Part shown: piece by piece, positions 47,002 through 57,102 of the stretch
Position numbering within the stretch: the first letter of the stretch is position 1
Layout: each line of letters opens with the position of its first letter
Assembly (NCBI GenBank): GCA_016777225.1
Contig: JADHRW010000002.1
Location: 127,284 to 191,283, forward strand
Source of the DNA: Candidatus Thalassarchaeum sp.
Lineage (GTDB): Archaea; Thermoplasmatota; Poseidoniia; Poseidoniales; Thalassarchaeaceae
DNA: 64,000 bases
Direction: 5' to 3'
The notes under the pieces: model-generated
Database searches by the model: none
What the model saw: only the letters and a program-made list of their open reading frames with translations
Told to the model about the DNA's origin: nothing
Position numbers and translations under genes: made by a program

Positions 47002-48612
47002 CTACATTCCCATTCCATCAAATTCAGCACCATCCATTGGACCTGATGCTCGACTTGAAATTACATCATCGATACGTAGAATCATCACTGCTGTTTCAGT
47101 AGCAGATTGTACAGCCTGATCTACTACTCTACTGGGTTCGAAAACCTTTCCAGCAGCCATATCGGCAACTCCACCTTCGTATACATTAACACCAAAATTA
47201 GATTTGCCTTCAGAATGAGCCTTGCGGAGATCAATAATAGTGTTGACTGGATCTAATCCTGCATTCTCAGCCAATGTTCTAGGTATCACTTCAAGAGCAC
47301 CGGAGAATGCTTCTATGGCCATCTGTTCGCGCCCACCTATACCTTCTGCATAAGCTCTCAAATCGCGACTGATGGCTGCAAGAACTGAGCCACCACCAGT
47401 TAAAATCGAGCCATCTTCATAAGCTACGGCTACTACACCTATTGCATCATCAAATGCGCGATTAATTTCATCAATTACATGTTCAGTCCCACCTCTTAGA
47501 AGAACTGAGACACTCTTTGCATCTTTACAGCCAGTGATAAATACCATATCAGACTCGCCTATTTTTCGCTCATCGACTTTAGATGCATAACCTAAGTCAT
47601 CAGGTGAAAGATCATCGACATTAGTGATTATTTTCCCTCCAGTAGCTTTCGATAACGCTTCCATGTCGCTTTTCTTTGCTCTCCTAATCGCAAATAATCC
47701 TGCCTTAGACATATAATGCTGAGCTAAGTCATCAATACCCTTTTGGCAGATAACTACTGTTGCACCAGAGGCTTGAATTTTATCAACTAGTGACTTCAAA
47801 TATGATTCTTCTTCATCTAAAAATTGAGATAGCATGTTTGGGTCTGTAATTTGAATTTTAGCATCAACTTCTGTTTTTTTGACTTCTATGGCTGAATTAA
47901 TAAGAGCAATTTTTGCATCATTAACTATTTTCGGCATTCCCGAATGTACTCTTTCTTTATCAAGAATAATACCATCAACTAGAGTACTACTTCCTATTGA
48001 ACCACCTTGTTTCTTTTCAACTTTAACATCATCTAAATCTACAACAATTTCCCCATCTACATCTTGTGCGACAGAAAGAACTGCTCTTACACAAATATCT
48101 GCAAGAAACTCTTTAACTGCTCCTGCACTTTTCCCGGTTAATGCAGTTTTAGCTACTTCAGAGAGCATTTCCTCACTAGTAATTATCGAATGAGCCTCAA
48201 TAAGTTCAGCGGCTTTCTGTGCAGCTAGGCGGAAACCCTCGCAAATCACTGTTGGATGAACATTTTGATCTATTAAATCTTCACTTCTTTTCAAAAGTTC
48301 ACCAGCAATTACAACAGCACTAGTTGTACCATCATAGCAATGCTGTTCCTGTGTTTTTGCTACTTCAATTATCATTTTTGCAGCAGGATTAGTAATATCC
48401 ATCTGCTTAAGAATTGTGGCACCATCATTCGTAATTACTACGTCGCCCATTCCATCGACTAGCATTTTATCCATACCTTTTGGGCCGAGTGTTGAACGGA
48501 CTGAATCTGCAACAGCCTTGGCTGCAGCGATATTGTTGCTCTGAGCAGAACGCCCGCTTGTCCTTTCTGTGCCCTCTTTGAGGATAAAAATTGGTTGTTG
48601 TCCATTGTACAT
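47002..48612 (-). CDS. thsA: Thermosome subunit (group II chaperonin)
   Basis: This is an ATP-driven archaeal chaperonin of the CCT family. The 536 residues have [34 protein letters not shown] and the nucleotide motif [14 protein letters not shown] near residue 90. An apical domain follows, and [20 protein letters not shown] precedes the C-terminal ATPase part with [12 protein letters not shown]. The C-terminus ends Gly/Met (EFDGMGM). GGAGG lies 13 bases upstream of the ATG. Only one subunit gene is present here, and it is not next to other chaperones. Confidence 0.96.
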   Translation of the reverse strand: MYNGQQPIFILKEGTERTSGRSAQSNNIAAAKAVADSVRSTLGPKGMDKMLVDGMGDVVITNDGATILKQMDITNPAAKMIIEVAKTQEQHCYDGTTSAVVIAGELLKRSEDLIDQNVHPTVICEGFRLAAQKAAELIEAHSIITSEEMLSEVAKTALTGKSAGAVKEFLADICVRAVLSVAQDVDGEIVVDLDDVKVEKKQGGSIGSSTLVDGIILDKERVHSGMPKIVNDAKIALINSAIEVKKTEVDAKIQITDPNMLSQFLDEEESYLKSLVDKIQASGATVVICQKGIDDLAQHYMSKAGLFAIRRAKKSDMEALSKATGGKIITNVDDLSPDDLGYASKVDERKIGESDMVFITGCKDAKSVSVLLRGGTEHVIDEINRAFDDAIGVVAVAYEDGSILTGGGSVLAAISRDLRAYAEGIGGREQMAIEAFSGALEVIPRTLAENAGLDPVNTIIDLRKAHSEGKSNFGVNVYEGGVADMAAGKVFEPSRVVDQAVQSATETAVMILRIDDVISSRASGPMDGAEFDGMGM

Positions 48613-48707
48613 CTGAAATAAGCCTCCAGTATTAGGATTTGGCCGACTTAAGGGACCCTCATAAGCCCTCGCACAGCAAGAGGGTTTTTAGAATAACGAA
48701 AAAAGCA

Positions 48708-51700
48708 TTAATTCTGTTGATCAATCCATTGCTGGCCGTAGTGAATCCATTGATCCATAGTCCAACCTTCGGGTAAACCATTTTCTGGTACAGGAGGCAC
48801 ATCAGAAGGCACATCTGCCGCCCCTAAACTTGGTTCTAATGGAATGGAATCTTCTTCTACTTGATCGACTATACCTTCTGTATCTACTGCTTCCGGCTCT
48901 GGAATATTCAGAGGAGGTGGTGGCTGTTCAAATATTTCCTTAGAGCCTCCGTACATAGAGTTTGCAACTTTATCCGAAGATGGCAATTCAGGTGCACCAG
49001 GTAAAGAATCAGAATGGAAAGTATTACTTTGAGTATATTCATAATCATCGAAAGATGATATCTCTTCTAATGGAGAAGACGCACTTCGCATCACTCTAAG
49101 AGTTGCAACTAAAACAACTGAAAGTAATATTAAACCAATAATAATAAAAAGTATATTTCCAGCTAAACCTGCTATCGCGCCTGCATCTGGTCCATCATCT
49201 ACAGGATCAATTTTCACCATATCTATACTAGCACTTTTAGATACCTTATCGATATCACCATCGACTTCTAGGAATAACTGGAAGTTTACCTGATTGTCTT
49301 CAAGATTACGTAAATTTTCTTCAGTAACAGTCAAGTACACTGTGATTGTTCTAGTTTCCTGAGCTTCTAGTACGAAGTCTTGATCTCCTGTATCAACTCT
49401 CGCGTCAATTATGTTGAAGAAAATATCTGAATCTCTTTCAATATCTGCTCTAAGTAATTGAGCATCAGTAGGATGTTCGTTCTTAACTGTGAATACTATC
49501 TCGATATCATTGCCTTTCTCTTCAATTAACAATGAAGCAGGAGGGTTCAAAGTAATCCAACCCTGAGCACCAACTTGGAATTCTGCATCACCTGTCCCAG
49601 ATACAATAGAACCTATATTTTGAGAAAGAACACTAGTAGCAGTCATAGAAATTGTTCTATCGCCAAAAGTAGTAGCTGCAAATGAATAACGTACAGTTAG
49701 ATTATACGAATCACCAGGAAGAATATAGGGGGTCTTCCCAGCATTCAATCCAACTGCAGATGCAGAGACATCACTGAACTGATCAAAAGAAATTTCAAAA
49801 GAATCTGCGACATTGCCTCGATTCCAAATCCTCCAATTTACAGTTCTTGGGTCATCACCACCTCGAAATACTTCAGCTAACATATCTAGGTCTTCAACCT
49901 CGACTAGGTTAGTTTGAGGCACAGTAAGTAAAATCTGAGATGACTTTTGATATTGAGGATTAGTTTTACTTGTTGCAGTAACTATCACTGAGTAAGTTTC
50001 GTTAACTATACCATAAGGCATTGGAAGTAGCATAGTTACAGTACTATCGCCACCAAAAGGATCTATCTCAAATGTTTGTTCGGTATTCATTTCGATCCCA
50101 AGTTTCCAATCCGCTTGTATAGTTAAATCAAAAGATTCTGGAGAATTACCATCATTGATTAATCTTATTTCAATCAATCTCAATGAATCATCGGCAGGTG
50201 CTAATAAATTTGTAACTTCAGGTTCTATAATCAAGTCTGAGTAAATTGGCACTACGATATTGACTTGCCATTCAGCAAGATACTGAGCAGGAGACATCCC
50301 TGAAGCCAACAATATCACAGGATAAGTACCAGGAGATACTTGGGGAGGAACTGTAATTATCGCATCAATATTTATATCATCTGTCAATGCTAATTCAAGA
50401 TTAGAGACTTCGGAGCCATTAAACATCCATTTTATTTCAGCATTATCTACCCAGTCAATGTTAGGGAAAGTCGCACCAAAGTTCCATGTTGCAACTTGAT
50501 TACCAGTATTCTTCAAAGTCATCGGAATTACTGCACTATTACCCGGTTCTAATGTGGCTGCTGGATTTTGCAATGTTGCTTGCTGTAATTTACAAGAATA
50601 TGCAGGCATAACTGAAACTGGTAAACGAACATAATCTTTACTTAGATTAGTAACTCCATCGTTTACCCAAACATCCCAGAATAAATCTTGGACACCTGAT
50701 GCATCAGGAATCGTAAGATTAAACCAAGTATCCATATAACCAAGAGCAGGTATAATCTTACTTATCACATAATTATCATGGTCTACTTGATTATTTGAAT
50801 CAATACGTAGAGGGAAGTCATACATCCAAGAACGATTTGTCACTTCAGTGTATAGTCTCAAAGTAATATCGATATATCCGTTATTCTTTATTTTACAATA
50901 TAATGAAGGAGGGTTCGGATCAGATGGGACTACAAGATAAGAATTAGGGAGAGGATCATTACAATCAAAATCTAAAGTATATTCAGGTACTTTCTCAATT
51001 GCAAATAATAAGAATGAATCAATTTGTATACCCGGACTAGCGTATGAACTATTAGAGTCAAATCTGAAGGCTAAGGTATATTCTGCAGATTCATGGACCT
51101 CTGACATATTCCAAACTAATTGACTCCAGTCTCCATTAGTAGAAAGTTCCTGAGAAGAAAAATTGTAAAACTCACCTACACCACCTGATTCTGCTTCTAA
51201 CCTAATTTCGTCACCAGCTCCCATTTCTCCCCAAGCATTAGTTACTAATTGAAGAGTTAAGAAATCAAATCCTTTGAGTCTTATTTTACAGAAGTTATTA
51301 CCATAATTAGAACTCACTGCTGAATCAAGTGTACCAGTACCTAATCCATGACCTGGCTCATTACAGTTGTCAAAAGGTGTAAACCACCCCCACCATAACT
51401 TATCGGCCCTATTACTGGCATAATTAGCACCAGGGCGAGATACTCGCCAGTGATTCTCGCCGTCTACGCTTGAGGAGTTATCCATCCTCCAATGCCCATA
51501 ACTATCTGGATCATTAGATAATTGACCCGATGAATCATAACCAGCACCTACCCAAGTAGGATTATTAGCCTGTAACTGATTTTTACAATCAATGATATTA
51601 TCACCGTCTACATCACCACAGAAACCATTTTCCATTGCGTCATTCCACATGGCAACTGGGACATATCTATCAAATTCATTATTAGATTCTGTATCATCTG

Positions 51701-52196
51701 CAAGTCCACCATCTACAATCCCTCTAAGAATTATGCCACCAACTAAGTAACCATTCTCATCTAGTGCACTATGAGCAGAACTAGGTGTCCAAACAAAACT
51801 AGCTTTCATCGACTGAAAACCTGATAATAACATACTAACATTATATTCTGCAATGATGAAGCCAATAGGATGCCAAATTTGCAAATAACCCTCTGCGGAT
51901 GCAGGTTGACCAGAGGATCCTGCCTGAGTGAAAGTAACATTAATTTGGATTGTCTCACCCCTCATCACATACTCAAGTATTGAACCATCTGGTTGAGTCC
52001 ATTCTTTAGCATCTCTAGTTTGATTACCTATCTCAATAGAGGTTATTTCAAAATCTATCAATGATTTGGGCCCAGAAGCATTCTTTAGGCTACTCTCATC
52101 CAAGTTTGAATCCATTACTAAAGGAGATAAACTCATCAAAAGCATAATCGAAAATACAAAGATTGGAGATAGCAGACGCATGATTAACAAACTCAT
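48708..52196 (-). CDS. Large secreted, C-terminally anchored surface protein
   Basis: I recognise no enzyme domain. A signal peptide (MSLLIMRLLSPIFVFSIMLL) is followed by about 1000 extracytoplasmic residues. These contain a jelly-roll-like section with SDGENHWRVSRP-type sequence, paired cysteines and several repeated beta-sandwich segments of the NEW3/CARDB kind (for example IEIRLINDGNSPESFDLTI and VNWRIWNRGNVADSFEISF). A single membrane helix (GLAGNILFIIIGLILLSVVL) precedes a cytosolic acidic/proline tail ending in GWTMDQWIHYGQQWIDQQN. The frame extends to 52283, but Met30 (52196) or Met35 gives a usual signal peptide. A T run at 48699-48704 and a hairpin at 48666-48684 follow the stop. It is probably a cell-envelope protein. 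Confidence 0.68.
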   Translation of the reverse strand: MSLLIMRLLSPIFVFSIMLLMSLSPLVMDSNLDESSLKNASGPKSLIDFEITSIEIGNQTRDAKEWTQPDGSILEYVMRGETIQINVTFTQAGSSGQPASAEGYLQIWHPIGFIIAEYNVSMLLSGFQSMKASFVWTPSSAHSALDENGYLVGGIILRGIVDGGLADDTESNNEFDRYVPVAMWNDAMENGFCGDVDGDNIIDCKNQLQANNPTWVGAGYDSSGQLSNDPDSYGHWRMDNSSSVDGENHWRVSRPGANYASNRADKLWWGWFTPFDNCNEPGHGLGTGTLDSAVSSNYGNNFCKIRLKGFDFLTLQLVTNAWGEMGAGDEIRLEAESGGVGEFYNFSSQELSTNGDWSQLVWNMSEVHESAEYTLAFRFDSNSSYASPGIQIDSFLLFAIEKVPEYTLDFDCNDPLPNSYLVVPSDPNPPSLYCKIKNNGYIDITLRLYTEVTNRSWMYDFPLRIDSNNQVDHDNYVISKIIPALGYMDTWFNLTIPDASGVQDLFWDVWVNDGVTNLSKDYVRLPVSVMPAYSCKLQQATLQNPAATLEPGNSAVIPMTLKNTGNQVATWNFGATFPNIDWVDNAEIKWMFNGSEVSNLELALTDDINIDAIITVPPQVSPGTYPVILLASGMSPAQYLAEWQVNIVVPIYSDLIIEPEVTNLLAPADDSLRLIEIRLINDGNSPESFDLTIQADWKLGIEMNTEQTFEIDPFGGDSTVTMLLPMPYGIVNETYSVIVTATSKTNPQYQKSSQILLTVPQTNLVEVEDLDMLAEVFRGGDDPRTVNWRIWNRGNVADSFEISFDQFSDVSASAVGLNAGKTPYILPGDSYNLTVRYSFAATTFGDRTISMTATSVLSQNIGSIVSGTGDAEFQVGAQGWITLNPPASLLIEEKGNDIEIVFTVKNEHPTDAQLLRADIERDSDIFFNIIDARVDTGDQDFVLEAQETRTITVYLTVTEENLRNLEDNQVNFQLFLEVDGDIDKVSKSASIDMVKIDPVDDGPDAGAIAGLAGNILFIIIGLILLSVVLVATLRVMRSASSPLEEISSFDDYEYTQSNTFHSDSLPGAPELPSSDKVANSMYGGSKEIFEQPPPPLNIPEPEAVDTEGIVDQVEEDSIPLEPSLGAADVPSDVPPVPENGLPEGWTMDQWIHYGQQWIDQQN

Positions 52197-52352
52197 TCGG
52201 TATCTAATTGGTGTAAGAATGTTGGGGGTAAACGTTCGTAGAAAGTTAGGCATACTCAAACCAACTGAAGAAAAAAAATACATTGAATAAACAGCACATG
52301 ATGATTGATTGGTTATGAAGAACTTATGCCCTAATTAGTATGCGTGGGCTAT

Positions 52353-53405
52353 ATGGAAGGTAGGGCCAGTATTTCACATAGACTTGGTTTATGGCTAATA
52401 TTGTTTGTTCAAATAACGGTCATACCGATTATAGGATTTTCATTAACATACTTAATCGACATAGATCAAGAAAATTTTGGAATTTCGATTAGAACAGAAT
52501 TATTCCATTGGATTTTAATATCTGGACTAACATACGGAGTAATTTGCTTTGCTTTAGCCCTAATCATAGGAGGATACAGACCAGCATTTATTGTAGAACG
52601 CGGGGGGTGGCTGCCTTCATTAGGAATGAGTCAAAGAAAATATGACCCAGAACTTATTGACATCTCTAAAATGGCTGCATATTCAAGCCCATATGGAAAA
52701 ATGAGTAGATTGGTTGCAAATAGAATTAAAGATGATCAATCAGAACTATTCGCAGTCCATGGCGGACTGCAATTACTTGCAGTTCCTTCGCAGGTTCTAC
52801 TAATATCCATACCTCTGATTATAATGGAAGGTATTCCTGAAAGTTTTATTCGAAAAGATAGCGCATTTGAATTAGGAATGGTTGGTTACATAATTGGATT
52901 ATGGATATCATTTAGAGTTCAGCCAATAATATCTAAACAATTTGTAGGATTTGCAGCAATGTTCAGAAAGATATTATGGAGAATTACAAAAATATCTTGG
53001 ATTCTTCCTGTAATAATTTTATGGGGCTGTGCTAGAATTATTCTTCAATTCTCACTATCCACATTAGGCATAGATATCACACAATGGCATGATGTTCAAT
53101 TAGAAGGAATGATTCTAAATTTTGTAGCACCAGAAGCACAAATACCGGAAACCGCAATCATAGATTTCCTTGTAGCTATTTCGGTATTACCGATGGCTGC
53201 TTTTACTACAATAAGTGTACTTGGAGGGTCTAATGGAATACCATCATGGATGAAAAATAAAGAAAAAGATTTAGAAAATCTTTCACAACAAAGCCTACCT
53301 GAACCAAAAGAAGAAAAAGAAATGTTATTTGAAACTAGAGAAACTGAATCTGAATATCAAGAAGAAGAAAGAATGATTGATATCCCTAGAGATTTATTCG
53401 GATGA
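52353..53405 (+). CDS. Hypothetical multi-pass membrane protein
   Basis: Six or so hydrophobic segments are visible (for example LWLILFVQITVIPIIGFSLT, ILISGLTYGVICFALALIIG, ISWILPVIILWGCARIIL and FLVAISVLPMAAFTTISVLG). A cytosolic loop with GMSQRKYDPELIDISKMAAY lies near residue 110, and the C-terminus is charged and Glu-rich. I do not recognise the family. Start is the ATG at 52353 or the GTG at 52344. It is divergent from the surface-protein gene and overlaps the next minus-strand gene by 12 bases. Confidence 0.55.
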   Translation: MEGRASISHRLGLWLILFVQITVIPIIGFSLTYLIDIDQENFGISIRTELFHWILISGLTYGVICFALALIIGGYRPAFIVERGGWLPSLGMSQRKYDPELIDISKMAAYSSPYGKMSRLVANRIKDDQSELFAVHGGLQLLAVPSQVLLISIPLIIMEGIPESFIRKDSAFELGMVGYIIGLWISFRVQPIISKQFVGFAAMFRKILWRITKISWILPVIILWGCARIILQFSLSTLGIDITQWHDVQLEGMILNFVAPEAQIPETAIIDFLVAISVLPMAAFTTISVLGGSNGIPSWMKNKEKDLENLSQQSLPEPKEEKEMLFETRETESEYQEEERMIDIPRDLFG

Positions 53406-53705
53406 TTCGGAAATTGGAAAAATCTTTTCGATAAAAGAATTCAATAAAATCCATCCACTAGACAGACATAGTGCAAAAGGTGTTGCGCTAGGCCCAGCTA
53501 AAAATAAGACAAAAGAGGAGATTCCAAAGACGAATATCGAAGGAATTAATTGATCTCTTAGAAAATACCATGAAAATAAAAGAATAATGAAACCAGCGGC
53601 CCAAATACCCGGAAGAAAAATGGTGGATGAATCGGATTCAATAGGACTTGGTCCGAGAAAGTAAGTTTCTATTATTGCACCATTGTCAATAATCATAATA
53701 ACCAA
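53394..53705 (-). CDS. Small hypothetical membrane protein
   Basis: This 103-residue protein has three probable membrane helices (FLPGIWAAGFIILLFSWYFL, IPSIFVFGISSFVLFLAG and FALCLSSGWILLNSFI) and a short charged end. I do not recognise the family. It lies five bases downstream of the aminotransferase gene and is probably cotranscribed with it. It overlaps the convergent membrane-protein gene by 12 bases. Confidence 0.5.
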   Translation of the reverse strand: MVIMIIDNGAIIETYFLGPSPIESDSSTIFLPGIWAAGFIILLFSWYFLRDQLIPSIFVFGISSFVLFLAGPSATPFALCLSSGWILLNSFIEKIFPISESSE

Positions 53706-53710
53706 ACTCT

Positions 53711-54853
53711 CTAAATTAACTTAGAGAGAACTTCTTCTACCCTATCCATGCCCCTAGAGATATCTTCTGGACCGATTGTATAAGCGAATCTAAGATGACC
53801 TTCTCCGGCTGCGCCGAAGGCAGTTCCCGGAGAACATAATACACCACCCTCTAACATTTTCATTGCTAATTCTTCACTCGTGTAACCCGGTATATCGAAT
53901 TTAGGAAATACATAAAATGCACCAGTTGGTATATTGCAGGAAACTCTTGGCATCGCGTTTAATCTCTCACAAATTAAATCTCTTCGAATCTTAAATTCAG
54001 CACACATTTGAGCGGGATAATCACTGGCTTTTTCTAAAGCCTCAAGAACTGCATATTGCATCGCATCATTACTACACGCAGTGACATAATATTGCATTTT
54101 TGTTAATTGAACCATTGCATCCGGATCAGGAGATAATAAATAACCAATTCGCCAGCCCGTCATAGCAAATGTTTTTGAAAATGAATTTATCATAATTACT
54201 TTATCATATCCTGCACCAAGAAATGAGACATGCTCTGAATCATAAACAATTTTATCATATACCTCATCTGTGATTAACCATAAATCATTTTCTTTAGCAA
54301 ATTGAACTAATTCATCTCTTTGTTTTTCTGTAACATTACCTCCAGTAGGGTTACTGGGAAAATTATACAGAATAGCGATTGTGTTTTCGTCTATTCGAGA
54401 GTTTAAATCTTCAACTTGAGGAACAAAACCATTTTCAAAATGGCAAGGGTACATATTAGCTTCACCACCACATAACACAACATCGGTAGGATACAAGGGA
54501 AAATATGGCTCTGGGATGAGGACATTGTCGCCAGGATTAACTAGTGCAAGAAAAATATCTAATAACGCATTAGTTCCACTCATTGTAATACAAATATTTG
54601 ATTCATCAAGGCTTGAGTCTCTGTAGTGCCATGTTTCAGCAATTTTACTCCTTAAATCAGGGAGACCAGCAGTAGTTGTATATTTGTTCCTACCCTCTTC
54701 CATAGCTCTTGAAAATGCCTTAATTGCCACAGGTGGTGGTTGAAAATCAGGTTCACCTAATCCAAACTGAATTGCATCATCTCCAGCAAGGTCAAACATA
54801 CGTCTGACCCCTGTCGGACGAATACTATTTGCTCTATCTGAGAAGCGCACCAC
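53711..54853 (-). CDS. Class I/II aminotransferase (aspartate aminotransferase family)
   Basis: This PLP enzyme transfers amino groups between amino acids and 2-oxo acids. It contains IQFGLGEPDFQPPPVAIKAF, KYTTTAGLPDLRSKIAE, the Asn/Asp active-site segments NFPSNPTGGNVTEKQRDELV and WLITDEVYDKIVYD, the PLP lysine in NSFSKTFAMTGWRIGYL, and the substrate-binding arginine in GEGHLRFAYTI. The substrate is probably aspartate or an aromatic amino acid. The frame is open to 54940, overlapping the protease gene, but the extra N-terminal 29 residues do not look like the family. I place the start at a GTG at 54853, just after a 14-bp palindrome (54858-54871). The start is uncertain. Confidence 0.88.
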   Translation of the reverse strand: MVRFSDRANSIRPTGVRRMFDLAGDDAIQFGLGEPDFQPPPVAIKAFSRAMEEGRNKYTTTAGLPDLRSKIAETWHYRDSSLDESNICITMSGTNALLDIFLALVNPGDNVLIPEPYFPLYPTDVVLCGGEANMYPCHFENGFVPQVEDLNSRIDENTIAILYNFPSNPTGGNVTEKQRDELVQFAKENDLWLITDEVYDKIVYDSEHVSFLGAGYDKVIMINSFSKTFAMTGWRIGYLLSPDPDAMVQLTKMQYYVTACSNDAMQYAVLEALEKASDYPAQMCAEFKIRRDLICERLNAMPRVSCNIPTGAFYVFPKFDIPGYTSEELAMKMLEGGVLCSPGTAFGAAGEGHLRFAYTIGPEDISRGMDRVEEVLSKLI

Positions 54854-54905
54854 GACCTGCGGACGTCCGCACAATGATATGAAAGGAATGTATTGCGAAC
54901 TTCTA

Positions 54906-57011
54906 TTAATCAATGATTTCTGCATCAATAATATCATCATTATGCGAATATTTATCCACAGAGATTAATGAAGGAAATTGAATATCATATCGATATAGAA
55001 GCAATAGTGTAGACAACCAGATTAAGCCTATAACTGCAACTAAGCTTAATACAAAAGAATAAATTGAAAGGGAGGAGGAAGATACAGTTCCTACGCCAGA
55101 GATTTGAACTACAACTGGCAGAGATTGGCCTGTTGAAGAAAATGCAGTTACTTCTAATGTATGATTTCCTTCAGATAATTTATCAGAGTTAATGTTCACA
55201 TACCACTCAAATGGAGTTAATGAAGAAATTTCTACGATAGAAGAATTGAAACTTGCATCATTCCAATCACCTCCATCAATTCTAAATTGGACAGACTCCA
55301 CAGAACCAGATTGACTCCATGAATGACCGACGATTTCGATAGAATTATTATCATTATAACTCAATAAATGATTCTGAATAGAAGGATCTATCGATTCAGT
55401 GATTCCATTTTCTTTGAGGTAAATTGCAAGGTTAGTGGCAGAATAAGCATCTATGATTCCATATCCAAAATCTCGATTCCAATAAGGGTCAACGTCAGGG
55501 ATACTTGGCTCCCCACGCCTCTCAGAAGTTTGCTTCAAAATTTCTTTCAATTGTAATGGTGTCAAGTTTTCATTCGCTTCCCAAACAAGAGCCATTACTC
55601 CTGAAACAGAGGGAGTGGCATAGGAAGTACCTGAACCCCTACTTGTGTAGGTATTACCAGATGCATCACCAATTAGATTTGAACAACCACCACTAGTAAC
55701 GCACCCTTCCGCCTGAATAATATTTGATCCAGGTGCACTAATTTCCGGTTTCAACTCATTTAGAGGATTGCCATCGCCGTTATCTTTTCTAGGGCCCCGT
55801 GAAGAATATCCTGCCACTGTATCGTCATCTCGACTTATTGTATTCTGATCATCCGTAGCCCCTACTGTTACAGATAAGTCAGATGAACCCATACCTGAAA
55901 GTCCATCATTATCAGGTCCATCATTACCTGCAGCAACTGACACGATTATTCCTGCATTCATTGCTTCATCTAATATTCTACTGTGCATATCTGAACCATC
56001 CGAGCCACCGTTTTCATGACTTGTAATCCCCCAAGACAAAGATATGATATCGATTCCATAATATTCTTCAGAAACACCTGGCCATGCATCATCGCGATGT
56101 TTGATTACCCAATCAAGACCATTCATTGCAGATTCATAAAATTCTTGCTCAAGAAGATAATTTTCGAAAGGACCGGCCCCCACATCAGTACCAATACGAA
56201 TATCAACTAGAGTAGCATTAGGAGCCGAACCATAGAAATTAGACTGAGTTCCATCTGCATCTATTCCAGTTGCACTAGCCATGCCCATGCATGCAGTGCC
56301 ATGCTGATTACCATCATCTGGATCAAAAGAACCATCATCTTCCCTTAGTGGATTTGAAAGTAAACATGTTGGATCGGTGTGCACATAACAAACTGCATCA
56401 TAACCCGCTACGAATTTATCACTAAGACCAGGGTGTTCATTATCTACGCCTGTATCGACAAGAGCAATATTCATGCCATTACCACTAACGCCTAAATCCC
56501 ATGCACCTAAGGGATAATCTGAAGAATTACTAGCTTTGACGGCTGGTGTTTGAATATCTCCATAGAATACCACTGAGCCATATCGTTCAACCATTACTAC
56601 TCCATCTAATTGAGAGAGTATTTCTATCTGATTACTAGAAACTCCTCCTAATAGGAGTACATCAATGATAGGTAAATGGAGATTGACGTTTATTCCTAAC
56701 AAAGAAAGTTCTTGAATATCAGAATCAATAACATCTCTTGAATAAGAAATACCCACATTCACCACTCCTGATTCAGACTGAAGAGAATCGTGAATCCCAT
56801 TACGATCAATATCCATTGTTGTAGTCTCCCACCAAGGAGTTAATTCATCCCAAGAAATAGGTTCTTGATATGGCACCTCTTTAGATTTAGTAGATAAGAA
56901 AAATTCGAAATCATTATAATTATCGAAATTTGAATCACCTTCTGCGATACTTCCAGATAATGGCGCTGCTAGTAAAAATACAGCAAAAATAGCAACAACT
57001 CGGCGATTCAT
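54906..57011 (-). CDS. Subtilisin-like serine protease, secreted and membrane-anchored
   Basis: This is an S8-family peptidase for extracellular protein breakdown or envelope processing. After a signal peptide (VVAIFAVFLLAAPLSGSIAE) and a propeptide, the catalytic Asp is in NIALVDTGVDNEHPG, the His in DGNQHGTACMGMASA and the Ser in SRGSGTSYATPSVSGVMAL. The oxyanion Asn lies in VAAGNDGPDNDG. A beta domain follows (about 545-655), then a membrane helix (LSIYSFVLSLVAVIGLIWLS) and a short acidic tail. It is 701 residues long and the active site is intact. It precedes the aminotransferase gene by about 50 bases. Confidence 0.93.
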   Translation of the reverse strand: MNRRVVAIFAVFLLAAPLSGSIAEGDSNFDNYNDFEFFLSTKSKEVPYQEPISWDELTPWWETTTMDIDRNGIHDSLQSESGVVNVGISYSRDVIDSDIQELSLLGINVNLHLPIIDVLLLGGVSSNQIEILSQLDGVVMVERYGSVVFYGDIQTPAVKASNSSDYPLGAWDLGVSGNGMNIALVDTGVDNEHPGLSDKFVAGYDAVCYVHTDPTCLLSNPLREDDGSFDPDDGNQHGTACMGMASATGIDADGTQSNFYGSAPNATLVDIRIGTDVGAGPFENYLLEQEFYESAMNGLDWVIKHRDDAWPGVSEEYYGIDIISLSWGITSHENGGSDGSDMHSRILDEAMNAGIIVSVAAGNDGPDNDGLSGMGSSDLSVTVGATDDQNTISRDDDTVAGYSSRGPRKDNGDGNPLNELKPEISAPGSNIIQAEGCVTSGGCSNLIGDASGNTYTSRGSGTSYATPSVSGVMALVWEANENLTPLQLKEILKQTSERRGEPSIPDVDPYWNRDFGYGIIDAYSATNLAIYLKENGITESIDPSIQNHLLSYNDNNSIEIVGHSWSQSGSVESVQFRIDGGDWNDASFNSSIVEISSLTPFEWYVNINSDKLSEGNHTLEVTAFSSTGQSLPVVVQISGVGTVSSSSLSIYSFVLSLVAVIGLIWLSTLLLLYRYDIQFPSLISVDKYSHNDDIIDAEIID

Positions 57012-57073
57012 TATACATTGGCAAATGTATGTTATCCTTCAACCCTACCCCTAGTAGTATCTATTATTTTTTT

Positions 57074-57082
57074 AAAAAAAAA
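57074..57082 (-). terminator. T9 tract after tRNA-Trp
   Basis: About 20 bases beyond the CCA end of tRNA-Trp the minus strand reads nine T in a row. This is a sufficient archaeal terminator and precedes the protease gene, which then needs its own promoter in the remaining 60 bases. Confidence 0.5.
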
Positions 57083-57102
57083 TTTACTAAGATAGGAAAA
57101 TA

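Noticed and set aside
48666-48704. Plus-strand intrinsic terminator (hairpin plus five T)
   Set aside because: No plus-strand gene ends here. The minus-strand T run after the surface-protein gene is a likelier terminator but is weak.
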